Shown here one piece after another: positions 46,489-55,051 of a stretch of DNA of 64,000 nucleotides. Positions within the stretch are counted from its first letter, which is position 1; the number at the start of each line of letters is the position of its first letter. The notes under the pieces are model-generated. The model did no database searches and had not been told where the DNA came from. It saw only the letters and a list, made by a program, of their open reading frames with translations. Made by a program: the position numbers and the translations under genes. The DNA is from an uncultured Spartobacteria bacterium (GTDB lineage Bacteria > Verrucomicrobiota > Verrucomicrobiia > Chthoniobacterales > Chthoniobacteraceae), in assembly GCA_903882875.1 (NCBI GenBank), contig CAIRYQ010000091.1, positions 30,198 through 94,197 on the forward strand. The letters run 5' to 3'.

Positions 46489-47082
46489 TTATTCGCGCTT
46501 TTTTTCCCGAAGGGGCTTCTCGGCCCGCCGAACGGTCGCCGACGCTCCGCATTTTTCGAGCGCGCGAATTGCGATTTCCGCGACTGTGGCGAGCCGTCCA
46601 AGCCCCTCGTAGCCGCACGCGAGAATTCCCGCTTCCGGTCCGACAAATTCCGCGCCGCGCGTTTTCAGCAGGGAGACATTCGCCTGTGTCGCGGGATGCT
46701 CCCACATCTTCCCGTTCATCGCCGGCGCGATGAGCAGTGGCGCGCGGGTCGCGAGCGCGATTTCGGTGAGCGGATTTCCCGCGAGACCGTGCGCGAGTTC
46801 GGCGATTACATTTGCCGTCGCGGGCGCGATGAGCAGCAGCGTCGCGCGATCCGCGAGATCAATGTGGCCCGGCTTCCAATTCGTCTGCGCGTCCTGCGCG
46901 CTGGTGACGACCGGATTCCGCGACAGCGTCTGCATCGTGAGCGGCGTGATGAAATCGCACGCGTGCTGCGTCATCACCACATACACCTTCGCGCCGCCCT
47001 TCACGAGCTGGCTCGCGATGTCCGCGGCCTTGTATGCTGCGATGCTTCCCGTGACCCCGAGGATGATGACCGGCGCGCCCAT
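46489..47082 (-). CDS. coaC: Phosphopantothenoylcysteine decarboxylase (CoaC/Dfp flavoprotein domain only)
   Basis: This 197-residue flavoprotein has the decarboxylase signatures: active-site histidine H73 (KPGHIDLADRA), PAMN (residues 120-123) and the substrate-clamp cysteine C156 (ILACGYEGLGRLA). In most bacteria this domain is fused to the CoaB synthetase as CoaBC; here the protein ends shortly after the flavoprotein domain, so CoaB must be encoded elsewhere. It makes 4'-phosphopantetheine in CoA synthesis. It follows gmk by 4 bp, a position where rpoZ often lies in other bacteria. Confidence 0.9.
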   Translation of the reverse strand: MGAPVIILGVTGSIAAYKAADIASQLVKGGAKVYVVMTQHACDFITPLTMQTLSRNPVVTSAQDAQTNWKPGHIDLADRATLLLIAPATANVIAELAHGLAGNPLTEIALATRAPLLIAPAMNGKMWEHPATQANVSLLKTRGAEFVGPEAGILACGYEGLGRLATVAEIAIRALEKCGASATVRRAEKPLREKKRE

Positions 47083-47086
47083 GATG

Positions 47087-47689
47087 TTAAAATTTTAACA
47101 TCAGCCGCGAACTGCGCAGCCGCTCGGCCTGCATGATGGCCCGGAAATTTTCAAAGTCCTGCATGGGTGTTCCGCTGAGCATCGTGTAGCGGTAGTTGCG
47201 CCATTCCGCCATCTCGGATTTCGCGTTTCGCAGGCGCACGTCGAGCTGCTCGGCGGATTCGGTGGCGCGCTTCAGCAGGCGTCGGCGCAGTTCGTCCATG
47301 CTCGGCGGCATCAGGAAAATGTCCGCGAGCGCCGCGCGCATCTGCTCGTCGGCATTTGCGCGGATGCGCGCCGCGCCCTGAATGTCCACGTCCATCAGCA
47401 CGTCGCGCCCGCTGTTCATGCTGTCGAGAATCGTCTGCCGGAGCGTGCCGTAGAAATTTCCATGCACCTGCGCGTGCTCAATGAATTCGCCCGCCGCGAT
47501 GCGCCGCTCGAATTCCGCGACGCTGAGAAAATGGTAGTCGCGCCCGTCCAGTTCGCCGGGCCGCGGCGCACGCGTGGTGCAGGAGACGGAATACACAAAG
47601 TCCGGCTCTTCGGAGAGCATCTTCAGCAGCGTGCTCTTGCCGCCGCCGGACGGCGCGGAGATGAGAAAAAGGATGCCGTCGCGCTTCAT
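47087..47689 (-). CDS. gmk: Guanylate kinase
   Basis: This 200-residue kinase phosphorylates GMP to GDP. It has the P-loop SAPSGGGKST (residues 11-20), the GMP-binding SCTTRAPRPGELDGRDYHF segment and the VDIQGAARIR region. The ATG at 47689 fits the family and overlaps the yicC stop by 4 bp; the upstream frame is spurious. It forms an operon with yicC and coaC. Confidence 0.95.
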   Translation of the reverse strand: MKRDGILFLISAPSGGGKSTLLKMLSEEPDFVYSVSCTTRAPRPGELDGRDYHFLSVAEFERRIAAGEFIEHAQVHGNFYGTLRQTILDSMNSGRDVLMDVDIQGAARIRANADEQMRAALADIFLMPPSMDELRRRLLKRATESAEQLDVRLRNAKSEMAEWRNYRYTMLSGTPMQDFENFRAIMQAERLRSSRLMLKF

Positions 47690-48561
47690 TCGATGTTCTG
47701 GATTTGCTCGCGGATTTTTTCCATCTCCGCCTTGCACGTCACGACGAGCTGCGAAATCTCCACGTCATTCGCCTTCGCACCGAGCGTGTTGAATTCGCGC
47801 CCGATTTCCTGGCACATGAATTCCAGCGTGCGGCCCACCGGCTCGTTCTTCGCGAGGTGATGCTCGAACTGATCAAAGTGGCTCGCGAGCCGTGTCATCT
47901 CTTCCGTCACGTCGCTCTTGTCCGCAAAAATCGCGATCTCCTTCAGCAGCCGCTCGTCGTCCACCGGGACTTCGATCCCCGCACGCGCGATGCGATCCCG
48001 CAGTTGCTCGCGGTGGCGCTTCACGACATCCGGCTGCAGCTTGCGGACTTTTTTCACCGCATCGCGCACGATCTTCAGCCGCTTGCGCAAATCCGCCGCG
48101 AGATGCTTCCCCTCGTGCTCGCGCATTTTCAGCAAATCGGCGAGCGCATCGCGCAATGCGGATTCCACGTGTGGCCACGCGGTGTCCGGCGAGATTTGTT
48201 CTTCCGGTGCTTTCAAAACTCCCGGCGCACGCAGCACGGTCTCGATGCTGATTTCCCCGCCGGCACCCAGCTCCTTTTGCAATTCGAGCATCGCATCGTA
48301 GTAGGTCCGCGCGAGTTGGTGATCGAGCGCGAGATTTTGCGGCGTGCTCGCTCCAGCGTGAAATGCGATGACGACGGTGAGGCGCCCGCGCGTGATCTCT
48401 GCGTTGATTGCATCGCGCACGCGCGGCTCCAACTCGGCGAGTTCGCGCGGCAAACTCACGACCACGTCACTCTGCTTCCGGTTCACGGAGTTCAGCTCGA
48501 CGGTGAACTTCGCGCCGTCATTGACGCTTTGTCCGCGGCCGTATCCGGTCATGCTTCTCAT
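47686..48561 (-). CDS. yicC: YicC/YloC family endoribonuclease
   Basis: This 291-residue protein matches the YicC family: N-terminal MRSMTGYGRG, the RGRLTVVIAF strand, and the C-terminal EEMTRLASHFDQFEHHL...GRTLEFMCQEIGREFNTLGAK signature. E. coli YicC and relatives act in RNA decay and stress adaptation. The gene order yicC-gmk is conserved across many bacteria. It is the promoter-proximal gene of this operon. Confidence 0.93.
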   Translation of the reverse strand: MRSMTGYGRGQSVNDGAKFTVELNSVNRKQSDVVVSLPRELAELEPRVRDAINAEITRGRLTVVIAFHAGASTPQNLALDHQLARTYYDAMLELQKELGAGGEISIETVLRAPGVLKAPEEQISPDTAWPHVESALRDALADLLKMREHEGKHLAADLRKRLKIVRDAVKKVRKLQPDVVKRHREQLRDRIARAGIEVPVDDERLLKEIAIFADKSDVTEEMTRLASHFDQFEHHLAKNEPVGRTLEFMCQEIGREFNTLGAKANDVEISQLVVTCKAEMEKIREQIQNIE

Positions 48562-48606
48562 GACGCAAATAGCTACGGAGACGCCGCGCGCGCTGCGAGA
48601 GGAAAG

Positions 48607-49320
48607 TCACTCGTTCGCCGCCGGCTCCTGCTTCGCGATCGCTGCTTTGCTGAACGCGCGTTCTCCAGCCAGCCAGCGCGCCTGCGCAGTCGGATCGCCG
48701 AGCGCCTCCGCGAGTGCGCTGCCGAGATCGTACACAGTCTTGTCGAGGCCCGCTTCGAGAAATGCGAATGAGGTGCCGTCGCTCGCGACCGTCATCGCGA
48801 GCTTCGACTCCGCGTGCGAGCCTCCCTTTGCCGCGAGGTCGTCGGGATTTTGAAATGCGCGCTCGCAGATGCGCACGTCCGTTGAATGGCCGATGCGACA
48901 CACGCCGGGCCGCGCCGGGTGCGCGCTGCAACTCATGTTGCGGAGCAGGGGACACGCGCGCACGGTGCAAAGGTGCTGTTCCAGTGTGAGCGGCGCGACT
49001 GCCGCTGCGTGAGCCTGCGCGCGTGCGAGCGCGGCAGCACGATCTTCACCGGAAAAATTGCGCGTGATCCAGTCCGCGAGCGCGAAGATTTCGTGGGCGC
49101 GCGCGTCAATTTTCCCGAGGTGGCAGCAGGTGCCGCAGCCAGCCTTGCAGTCCACGCGCACTTTGTGGTCGGCAAAAAGTTGTGCCTCCAGTCCGTTCAG
49201 CCGCGCATGGGCACGCAGCGTGACGGCGTGGACATCGTCCGCCGTCTCCGCGCGCCGCAGATCCTCCGCCGCCGCGTCGCGGAAGGTGGTGGCGAGTTCG
49301 AGGAGTGATTCGCGGGTCAT
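48607..49320 (-). CDS. YkgJ-family cysteine-cluster protein
   Basis: This 237-residue protein contains the YkgJ (UPF0153-like) zinc/iron-chelating cysteine pattern: CKAGCGTCCHLG near residue 60, then CTVRACPLL, CSAHPARPGVCR and a final CERAF. The function of the family is unknown; a metal or iron-sulfur site is expected. The remaining C-terminal 70 residues are helical. It is divergent from the PBP1A gene, with about 180 bp between starts, and 45 bp upstream of yicC. Confidence 0.83.
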   Translation of the reverse strand: MTRESLLELATTFRDAAAEDLRRAETADDVHAVTLRAHARLNGLEAQLFADHKVRVDCKAGCGTCCHLGKIDARAHEIFALADWITRNFSGEDRAAALARAQAHAAAVAPLTLEQHLCTVRACPLLRNMSCSAHPARPGVCRIGHSTDVRICERAFQNPDDLAAKGGSHAESKLAMTVASDGTSFAFLEAGLDKTVYDLGSALAEALGDPTAQARWLAGERAFSKAAIAKQEPAANE

Positions 49321-49502
49321 GGGTGAAGGAGCGGCGGAGCATAGGCCGCACAGTGCGACGCGCGATGCCGGATTTTTTGCCGGAGCCCGCCGCGCGCCGT
49401 GGCCGATGGTGGAAATCCGGGCACCGGGGTTTCCACGCAGGCCTGCCCGGCAATTCTCGGGTTGCGCGGCGGCGGGGATTTGCGAGGATACACGTCCATT
49501 TC

Positions 49503-52004
49503 ATGCTGGATTTGCCGAGACAGAAAAAGCGCTGGTTCCTCCGGTGGTGGTTCACCATTCCGTTCGGGACGCTGCTGATCATTGCGATCACGGGGGCCGT
49601 GATCTTTTACAAGGTGAAGTGGGAATACGAGGCGCAGGCGCGGCAGTTCGATTACGCGCAGCTGGATGAAATGGAGTCCGCGAGCGTGGTGCTGGACCGG
49701 AACGGAGCGCTGCTCGGGAAGATTTTCACGCAGAACCGCGACCAGGTGGATCTCGCGCATCTCTCGATGCAACTGCGGGAGGCGGTGGTGGCGGCCGAGG
49801 ACGCGCGCTTTTACGAGCACACCGGGGTGGACGTGAAGGGCGTCGTGCGCGCGGTGTATGAAAACTGGCGCTCGGGCAAGGACAAGCAGGGCGCGAGCAC
49901 GCTCACGCAGCAGCTCGCGCGCAACACTTTTCCCGAGCAGCTCCCGCCGAATGATCGCAGCAAGGAGCGCAAGCTGCGCGAGATGTTTGTCGCGCGCGAG
50001 ATCGAGCGGCGCTGCTCAAAGGAGCGCATCCTCGAGCTGTACCTGAATCGCGTGTATTTCGGGAACGGCTTCTTCGGCGCGCAGTCGGCTGCGAAGGGCT
50101 ACTTCGGAAAAAACGCGTCGGAGGTGGATTTCAGCGAGGCGGCGATGCTCTGCGGCCTGCTGCGCAGCCCGGACAAGCTTTCGCCGTGGCGGAACTACAC
50201 GACGTGCATGGAGGAACGGAACCGCGTGCTGAACCGCATGCTGGAGCTGAAGCGCATCACGCGGGAGCAGTACGACGTCGCGTTCAAGACAGAGCCGGTG
50301 CTGAAGAACAAGCGGCCGGTGCACCAGGAAAACTACCCCGCCGACCTCGTGTACCAGCAGGTGATGAAGATCGTGGGCCGCGACCGCGCGACGAGCGAGG
50401 GGCTGCGCATCTTCACGACGATTGATTCCGCCTTGCAGAAAAAGGCGGAGGAGTCGCTGCGCACGCAGTTGAACTCGATCGAGCAGCATCCCGAATTTCA
50501 GCCGCAGGATCCGAACGCGAAACGGCAGACGCTCGCCGACTACACACGCATCTTCGAGGCGGCGAACAAGCAGCCGCTCGACGCGGACGGAAAGCGCATC
50601 AATCCCGAATATCTTCAGGGCGCGGTGACGGTGCTCGACAACAAGACCGGCGGCATCCTCGCGATGGTCGGCGGGCGCGATTTCCAGCAAAGCGAGCTGA
50701 ACCGCACGCGGCAGGTGCAGCTCCCGCCGGGCACCGCGTTCAAGCCGCTCGTGTACGCGGCGGCGTTTGAAAAGGGGATGTTCCCCGGCACGGTGGTCGA
50801 GGATGCGGTCATGGACAACACGAAGGTGATGATCGGCGGCACCACGGGCATCCTCGGCGAGTGGGGGCCGGAGCGAGCGGACAACCGCTTCGAGGGCACG
50901 ATCTCGGCGCGTACCGCCCTTGTGAAGTCCAAGAACGCCGCAACCGTGCGGATTGGAATGGCGACCGGCATCAACGACGTGACCGAACTCGCCGACAACG
51001 CCGGAATTTCCAGCGACCTCGCGCGCTACCCGCGCACCTACCTCGGTGGGAGCGAAGTCGCGCCGATGGAACTCACGCTCGCCTACACGATGTTTGCAAA
51101 CGGCGGCATGAGGCCCGCGAACACGTTCATCATCCGTCGCATCGAGGACAAGACGGGCAATCCCATCTACGAGGAGAAACCCGAGAGCGTCCGCGTAATC
51201 AAGGAGACCACTGCGTACGAAATCCACTCATGCCTCGCGCAGGTCCTCGAGCCGGAGGGCACCGCGGAACGTGCGACGCTGGAACTCGGCCTGAAGCGGT
51301 ATCCCCTCGGCGGCAAGACCGGGACGGGCTACAATTTCACCGACGCATGGTTCGTGGGATACAGCAGCGAGGTGACATGCAGCGTGTGGATCGGCTTCGA
51401 TCAGCAGCGCGGAAAAACACGCGCGAGCATCTACCGCGGCGCATTCAGCAAGGACATCGCGCTGCCGGTGTGGGCGGAGATCATGAAGGCGTCGTTCGGC
51501 TCGTACAAGCCCGTGGAATTTGTGCAGCCGAAGGGAATCATCCGCGTGGAGATTTGCCGCGCGAGCGGCGGGCTCGCCACGGCGAAGTGCCTCGAGGACG
51601 GCATCCGCACGACCTATCAGGAAATCTGCACCGAGGCGCAGGCTCCGAAGGATCCGTGTCCGGTCCACAGCGGCTTCGGGCCGGTCGCGAATTTCGGCAA
51701 GCCGTCGGCGGACGGCGTCCCGCGCGCGCGTGTCGCCGAGTCGCAGGCGCTGAAGACCATCGCGCTCGTCGGGCCGACGGTGATCGGCAACGATCCGTAC
51801 GGCTCGCACCTCGCGCTCGAAAGGCAGCTCCAGCTCGCCGGAGTCGGCAATTCGCAGGCGCCGATCAGCACCACGGGTGACATCCCCGTGAGCGACGGAA
51901 ATATGCCGCCGCCGAACATTCCTGCGCCGCGCCCGATCGTGATCCCTCCCGCGCCGAATGCCGATGTGAAACTTGATCCGCCGGAGCCGCTGAAGTTCAA
52001 TTAG
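49503..52004 (+). CDS. Class A penicillin-binding protein (PBP1A-like) with Thr in place of the SxxK serine
   Basis: This 833-residue bifunctional peptidoglycan synthase has one N-terminal membrane helix (residues 19-37). The GT51 glycosyltransferase domain is intact (AAEDARFYEH with E99; GASTLTQQLARN). The transpeptidase domain has S476-K477-N478 (SxN) and K605-T-G (KTG) in place. The first motif, expected as SxxK in the PPGSxxKP context, reads T411-A-F-K414, with an ACC codon for the nucleophile position. Acylation by threonine would be unusual, so transpeptidase activity or beta-lactam binding may be altered. The C-terminal tail is proline-rich. The start at 49503 is the first ATG before the membrane helix. 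It is the sole PBP gene in the window. Confidence 0.9.
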   Translation: MLDLPRQKKRWFLRWWFTIPFGTLLIIAITGAVIFYKVKWEYEAQARQFDYAQLDEMESASVVLDRNGALLGKIFTQNRDQVDLAHLSMQLREAVVAAEDARFYEHTGVDVKGVVRAVYENWRSGKDKQGASTLTQQLARNTFPEQLPPNDRSKERKLREMFVAREIERRCSKERILELYLNRVYFGNGFFGAQSAAKGYFGKNASEVDFSEAAMLCGLLRSPDKLSPWRNYTTCMEERNRVLNRMLELKRITREQYDVAFKTEPVLKNKRPVHQENYPADLVYQQVMKIVGRDRATSEGLRIFTTIDSALQKKAEESLRTQLNSIEQHPEFQPQDPNAKRQTLADYTRIFEAANKQPLDADGKRINPEYLQGAVTVLDNKTGGILAMVGGRDFQQSELNRTRQVQLPPGTAFKPLVYAAAFEKGMFPGTVVEDAVMDNTKVMIGGTTGILGEWGPERADNRFEGTISARTALVKSKNAATVRIGMATGINDVTELADNAGISSDLARYPRTYLGGSEVAPMELTLAYTMFANGGMRPANTFIIRRIEDKTGNPIYEEKPESVRVIKETTAYEIHSCLAQVLEPEGTAERATLELGLKRYPLGGKTGTGYNFTDAWFVGYSSEVTCSVWIGFDQQRGKTRASIYRGAFSKDIALPVWAEIMKASFGSYKPVEFVQPKGIIRVEICRASGGLATAKCLEDGIRTTYQEICTEAQAPKDPCPVHSGFGPVANFGKPSADGVPRARVAESQALKTIALVGPTVIGNDPYGSHLALERQLQLAGVGNSQAPISTTGDIPVSDGNMPPPNIPAPRPIVIPPAPNADVKLDPPEPLKFN

Positions 52005-52105
52005 CGAGATCTCCTCACGGCTTTGAAATCGGACGCACATGCTTCGTAGCGCTGTGCTGCGTCCGTTGCTCGACACCCGCAACGGGTCGCGCCAATGCTC
52101 CGCGC

Positions 52106-54583
52106 ATGAAACTCCCCGCCGCACTTCTCCTCGCTGCATTTTCCCTCACCGCAATCGCGCGCGCCGCTGACGCCATTCCCGCGACGAGCGCGGATGGGAA
52201 GCCGCTGAATCTCGGCTTTGAGGACGGCACGCTGCGCGATTGGACGGCGACGGGGGATGCGTTTGAAAAGCAGCCGGTGAAGGGGGAGATCGATCAGACG
52301 CGGCCGTTTGGAAAAGGGAAGCTGTCGAATCGCAAGGGCGAATACTGGATCGGCGGTTACGAAGTTCACCGTAGCGATCGCGGCAAGGGCACGCTCACGT
52401 CCATCGCGTTCAAGGTCACGCAGCAGTGGGGCAGCTTCCTCGTGGGAGGCGGGTCGCTGCCGGGGACGCGCGTGGAGATTGTGACGAAGGACGACGGCAA
52501 GGTGATCCACACGGCGCACGGTCACAACGACGAGATCATGGGCCGCTCGGTCGTGGATTTGCGGAAGCTGCAAGGGCGCGAGATTTTCATCCGCATCACG
52601 GACGAGGAGACGGGCGGGTGGGGGCATGTGAACTTCGACGACTTCGTCTTTCACGCGGAGGAGCCGAAATTTTCTCCCGCCGAACTCGCGCAGAACCCGG
52701 GGCCGAAGATTGATCCGAATTTGAAGCCGGACGTCATCGAGTATGCCGGCATCCCAGCGGAAAAGGCGGCGCAGGTCGCGACGGTGCCGGCGGGCTATGA
52801 GCTGAAGGTCTTCGCCGCGGAGCCGGACATCGTGAATCCCATCGCGTTCTGCATGGATGACCGTGCGCGCGTGTGGGTCGTCGAGGGCATGACGTATCCG
52901 CAGCGCGCGAAGACCGAGCCGGGCGCACCGGAGTGGCTGGGTGGGAAGGATCGCATCCTCGTCTTCGAGGACACGGACGGCGACGGGCATTTCGACAAGC
53001 GCACCGTCTTCATGGAGGGGCTGAATCTCGTGAGCGGCATCGAGGTCGGCTTCGGCGGAGTGTTCGTCGGCGCGGCACCGAATCTCATTTTCATCCCCGT
53101 GGAAAATTGGGACGACCCGAAGCCGGGCAAGGTCGAGGTGCTGCTCGACGGCTGGGGCTACCAGGACACGCACGAGACGCTGAACACCTTCCACTGGGGG
53201 CCGGACGGCTGGCTCTACGGCTGCCACGGCGTCTTCACGAAGAGCCTCGTCGGCAAGCCCGGCGCGGCGGAAAAGGATCGCACTCCGCTGAATGCGGGCG
53301 TGTGGCGCTACCAGCCGCAGCGGAAGGAATTCGAGGTCTTCGCGCACGGCACGAGCAACCCGTGGGGGATTGATTGGAATGCGGACGGCGATCTCTTTGC
53401 CGAGGCGTGCGTGATTCCGCACCTCTTCCACATCATCCAGGGCGCGCGCTACCAGCGGCAGGCCGGGCAGCATTTCGATCCGCACACTTACGACGACATC
53501 AAGACCATCGCCGACCACCGCCATTTCCTCGGCGCCACGCCGCACGCGGGCAACGGCAAGAGCGACGCGGCGGGCGGCGGCCACGCGCACGCGGGCCTGT
53601 GCATCCCGCAGCACCCGAGCTGGCCCGACGGCATCCGCGGCAATGTGCTCATGAACAACATCCACGGCGCGCGCATCAACATGGACGTGCTGGAGCGCAA
53701 GGGCAGCGGCTACGTCGCGCACCACGGCGCGGACTTCATCAATTTCCACGACAAGGCGAGCCAGATCGTGGACCTCCGCGAAGGCCCCGACGGGACGCTG
53801 TGGATGATTGACTGGTATGACCTGAACCAATGCCACAACCCGCGCCGCGAGGCGCATGATTACACGACGGGGAGGATCTTCCGGCTGGGGAGGAAGGGGC
53901 AGATCGTGAAGGCGGTGGCGATCGATATTATGGACAATCCCACGCTCGGTAAACTAGCAATCGGTGCAGATGAATGGGCAGCCAGACGTTCGCGGATTCT
54001 GCTGCAAGACCGACTGAGCAACGGACAAGGTCGGGAGGTACCGGGTGGGGATAACGACGGAAAACTGTATATGGAACGAATCGCTGTTTTCAATGCGATC
54101 GGAGGTTACACGGCTGGGACAACGCGAATGACAGCGGGGTTGCGAGGATATTGGGTAAACGAATTGACTGGGTTGGGATTTATGAGCGGAACTGAACTTC
54201 CCTACGAAGCGGACCACACAGTAGCCGAGGGAGTTTGGGCTGTTCGCCTTTCGTCTCAGCTAGCAGAGATAACCAGTCCGGATGAATTCGTTGTGCTGGC
54301 CGGTGCTGGCGATACGAAATTCCCCAACCTCCGCCTATCCCCCAACCTCCGCCTCGCCGTCGCGAGCGCGTGCCAGCGGCTCACGGTCGAGCAGCGCAAG
54401 CCCATCGTCCTCGCGCTGCTCGCGCACGAGGAGGACAAGGACGACCCGAATCTCCCGCTGATGGATTGGTATGCCGCCGAGCCCATCGTCGCCGCCGACC
54501 CCGCCTGGGCCGCCGAGGCCCTCGCCGCGTGCAAGATTCCGAAGGTCGCCGAGTTCATCGCGCGGCGGCTGTCGGAGAAGTAG
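52106..54583 (+). CDS. PVC-type membrane-bound dehydrogenase-like protein with N-terminal carbohydrate-binding-like domain
   Basis: The 825 residues comprise a signal peptide (to ARAAD), a galactose-binding-like domain of about 170 residues (LNLGFEDGTLRDWTATG; GREIFIRITDEETGGWGHVNFDDFVF), and a beta-propeller of the planctomycete/verrucomicrobial dehydrogenase family (GYELKVFAAEPDIVNPIAF; VFEDTDGDGHFD; HGTSNPWGIDWN; EGPDGTLWMIDWYD). A helical C-terminus of HEAT-like type follows. The usual C-terminal cytochrome CxxCH is absent. Between about 53905 and 54320 the DNA is much less GC-rich (about 54 percent by hand count) and uses different codons, ending at a 15-bp tandem duplication (54322-54354). 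This suggests a recombined segment, although the frame is intact. Confidence 0.83.
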   Translation: MKLPAALLLAAFSLTAIARAADAIPATSADGKPLNLGFEDGTLRDWTATGDAFEKQPVKGEIDQTRPFGKGKLSNRKGEYWIGGYEVHRSDRGKGTLTSIAFKVTQQWGSFLVGGGSLPGTRVEIVTKDDGKVIHTAHGHNDEIMGRSVVDLRKLQGREIFIRITDEETGGWGHVNFDDFVFHAEEPKFSPAELAQNPGPKIDPNLKPDVIEYAGIPAEKAAQVATVPAGYELKVFAAEPDIVNPIAFCMDDRARVWVVEGMTYPQRAKTEPGAPEWLGGKDRILVFEDTDGDGHFDKRTVFMEGLNLVSGIEVGFGGVFVGAAPNLIFIPVENWDDPKPGKVEVLLDGWGYQDTHETLNTFHWGPDGWLYGCHGVFTKSLVGKPGAAEKDRTPLNAGVWRYQPQRKEFEVFAHGTSNPWGIDWNADGDLFAEACVIPHLFHIIQGARYQRQAGQHFDPHTYDDIKTIADHRHFLGATPHAGNGKSDAAGGGHAHAGLCIPQHPSWPDGIRGNVLMNNIHGARINMDVLERKGSGYVAHHGADFINFHDKASQIVDLREGPDGTLWMIDWYDLNQCHNPRREAHDYTTGRIFRLGRKGQIVKAVAIDIMDNPTLGKLAIGADEWAARRSRILLQDRLSNGQGREVPGGDNDGKLYMERIAVFNAIGGYTAGTTRMTAGLRGYWVNELTGLGFMSGTELPYEADHTVAEGVWAVRLSSQLAEITSPDEFVVLAGAGDTKFPNLRLSPNLRLAVASACQRLTVEQRKPIVLALLAHEEDKDDPNLPLMDWYAAEPIVAADPAWAAEALAACKIPKVAEFIARRLSEK
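54322..54354 (+). repeat. 15-bp direct repeat at the end of the low-GC patch
   Basis: CCCCAACCTCCGCCT occurs at 54322-54336 and again at 54340-54354, separated by 3 bp, so an 18-bp unit is duplicated. It encodes PNLRLSPNLRL. It lies exactly where the low-GC segment of the gene gives way to normal composition, consistent with a recombination seam. Confidence 0.8.
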
Positions 54584-54606
54584 GGGTGCTCCATTCGTAG
54601 CACCCC
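54583..54606 (+). terminator. Hairpin after the PVC dehydrogenase-like gene
   Basis: GGGGTGCT (54583-54590) pairs with AGCACCCC (54599-54606) around an 8-nt loop, starting at the last base of the stop codon. There is no T tract, so termination efficiency is uncertain. Confidence 0.5.
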
Positions 54607-54664
54607 GCTGCCGTAGCGCCGGAGGGCTGGCGAAGTCCGAAACGGGCCGTTTTTCGCGGAAAAT

Positions 54665-54687
54665 GGCTGTTTTTGCAAAAAACAGCC
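54665..54687. repeat. Perfect 10-bp hairpin just before the 21-bp array
   Basis: GGCTGTTTTT and AAAAACAGCC form a perfect stem with a GCA loop. It ends 17 bp before the first full 21-bp unit. The short A/T-rich stem could work as a terminator on either strand or as a structural element of the array. Confidence 0.6.
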
Positions 54688-54703
54688 CTGTCAGTGCGTG
54701 GCA

Positions 54704-54955
54704 CTGACGCGTCAGTTCGTCATACTGACAGGGAAGTTCGCCACGCTGACGCGTCAGTTCGCCATGCTGACAGGGCGGTTCATGGCACTGACACGTCGGT
54801 TCGTCCTGCTGACGGAGCAGTCCGTGGTACTGACACGTCGGTTCGCCGCGCTGACGGGGCAGTCCGTGGCACTGGGATGTCAGCTCGCCGCACTGACGTG
54901 CCAGTGCGCCATGCTGACAGGGAGGTTCGCGGCGCTGACAGGGAAGTTTGTGGCA
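54704..54955 (+). repeat. Tandem array of twelve 21-bp units
   Basis: Units begin with CTGAC (or CTGGG once) at exact 21-bp steps from 54704 to 54935, with no insertion or deletion across 252 bp, although units differ in sequence. Units 1 and 3 start with the 12-bp palindrome CTGACGCGTCAG and units 5 and 7 with a variant, alternating with CTGACAGGG-type units, so there is a 42-bp higher-order period in the first part. Because 21 is a multiple of three, the array is open in two plus-strand frames. One reads as LTxxFxx heptads, the other as VRHADxx-type heptads; the third frame is blocked by repeated TGA. A degenerate half unit precedes the array. A related array lies at 63799-63966. Confidence 0.85.
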
Positions 54956-55051
54956 TCATTGGGGGAGTCCGCCGAGTTCATCGCGGTGCGGGTAGGGATG
55001 GTGGCGCTCCGCACGGCTTGCGCTTTGCGCCGCGGTTTGCATTCTCGCGCG

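Noticed and set aside
54704..54955. CRISPR array
   Set aside because: Units are contiguous 21-mers with no unique spacers between constant repeats, and no cas genes are nearby.
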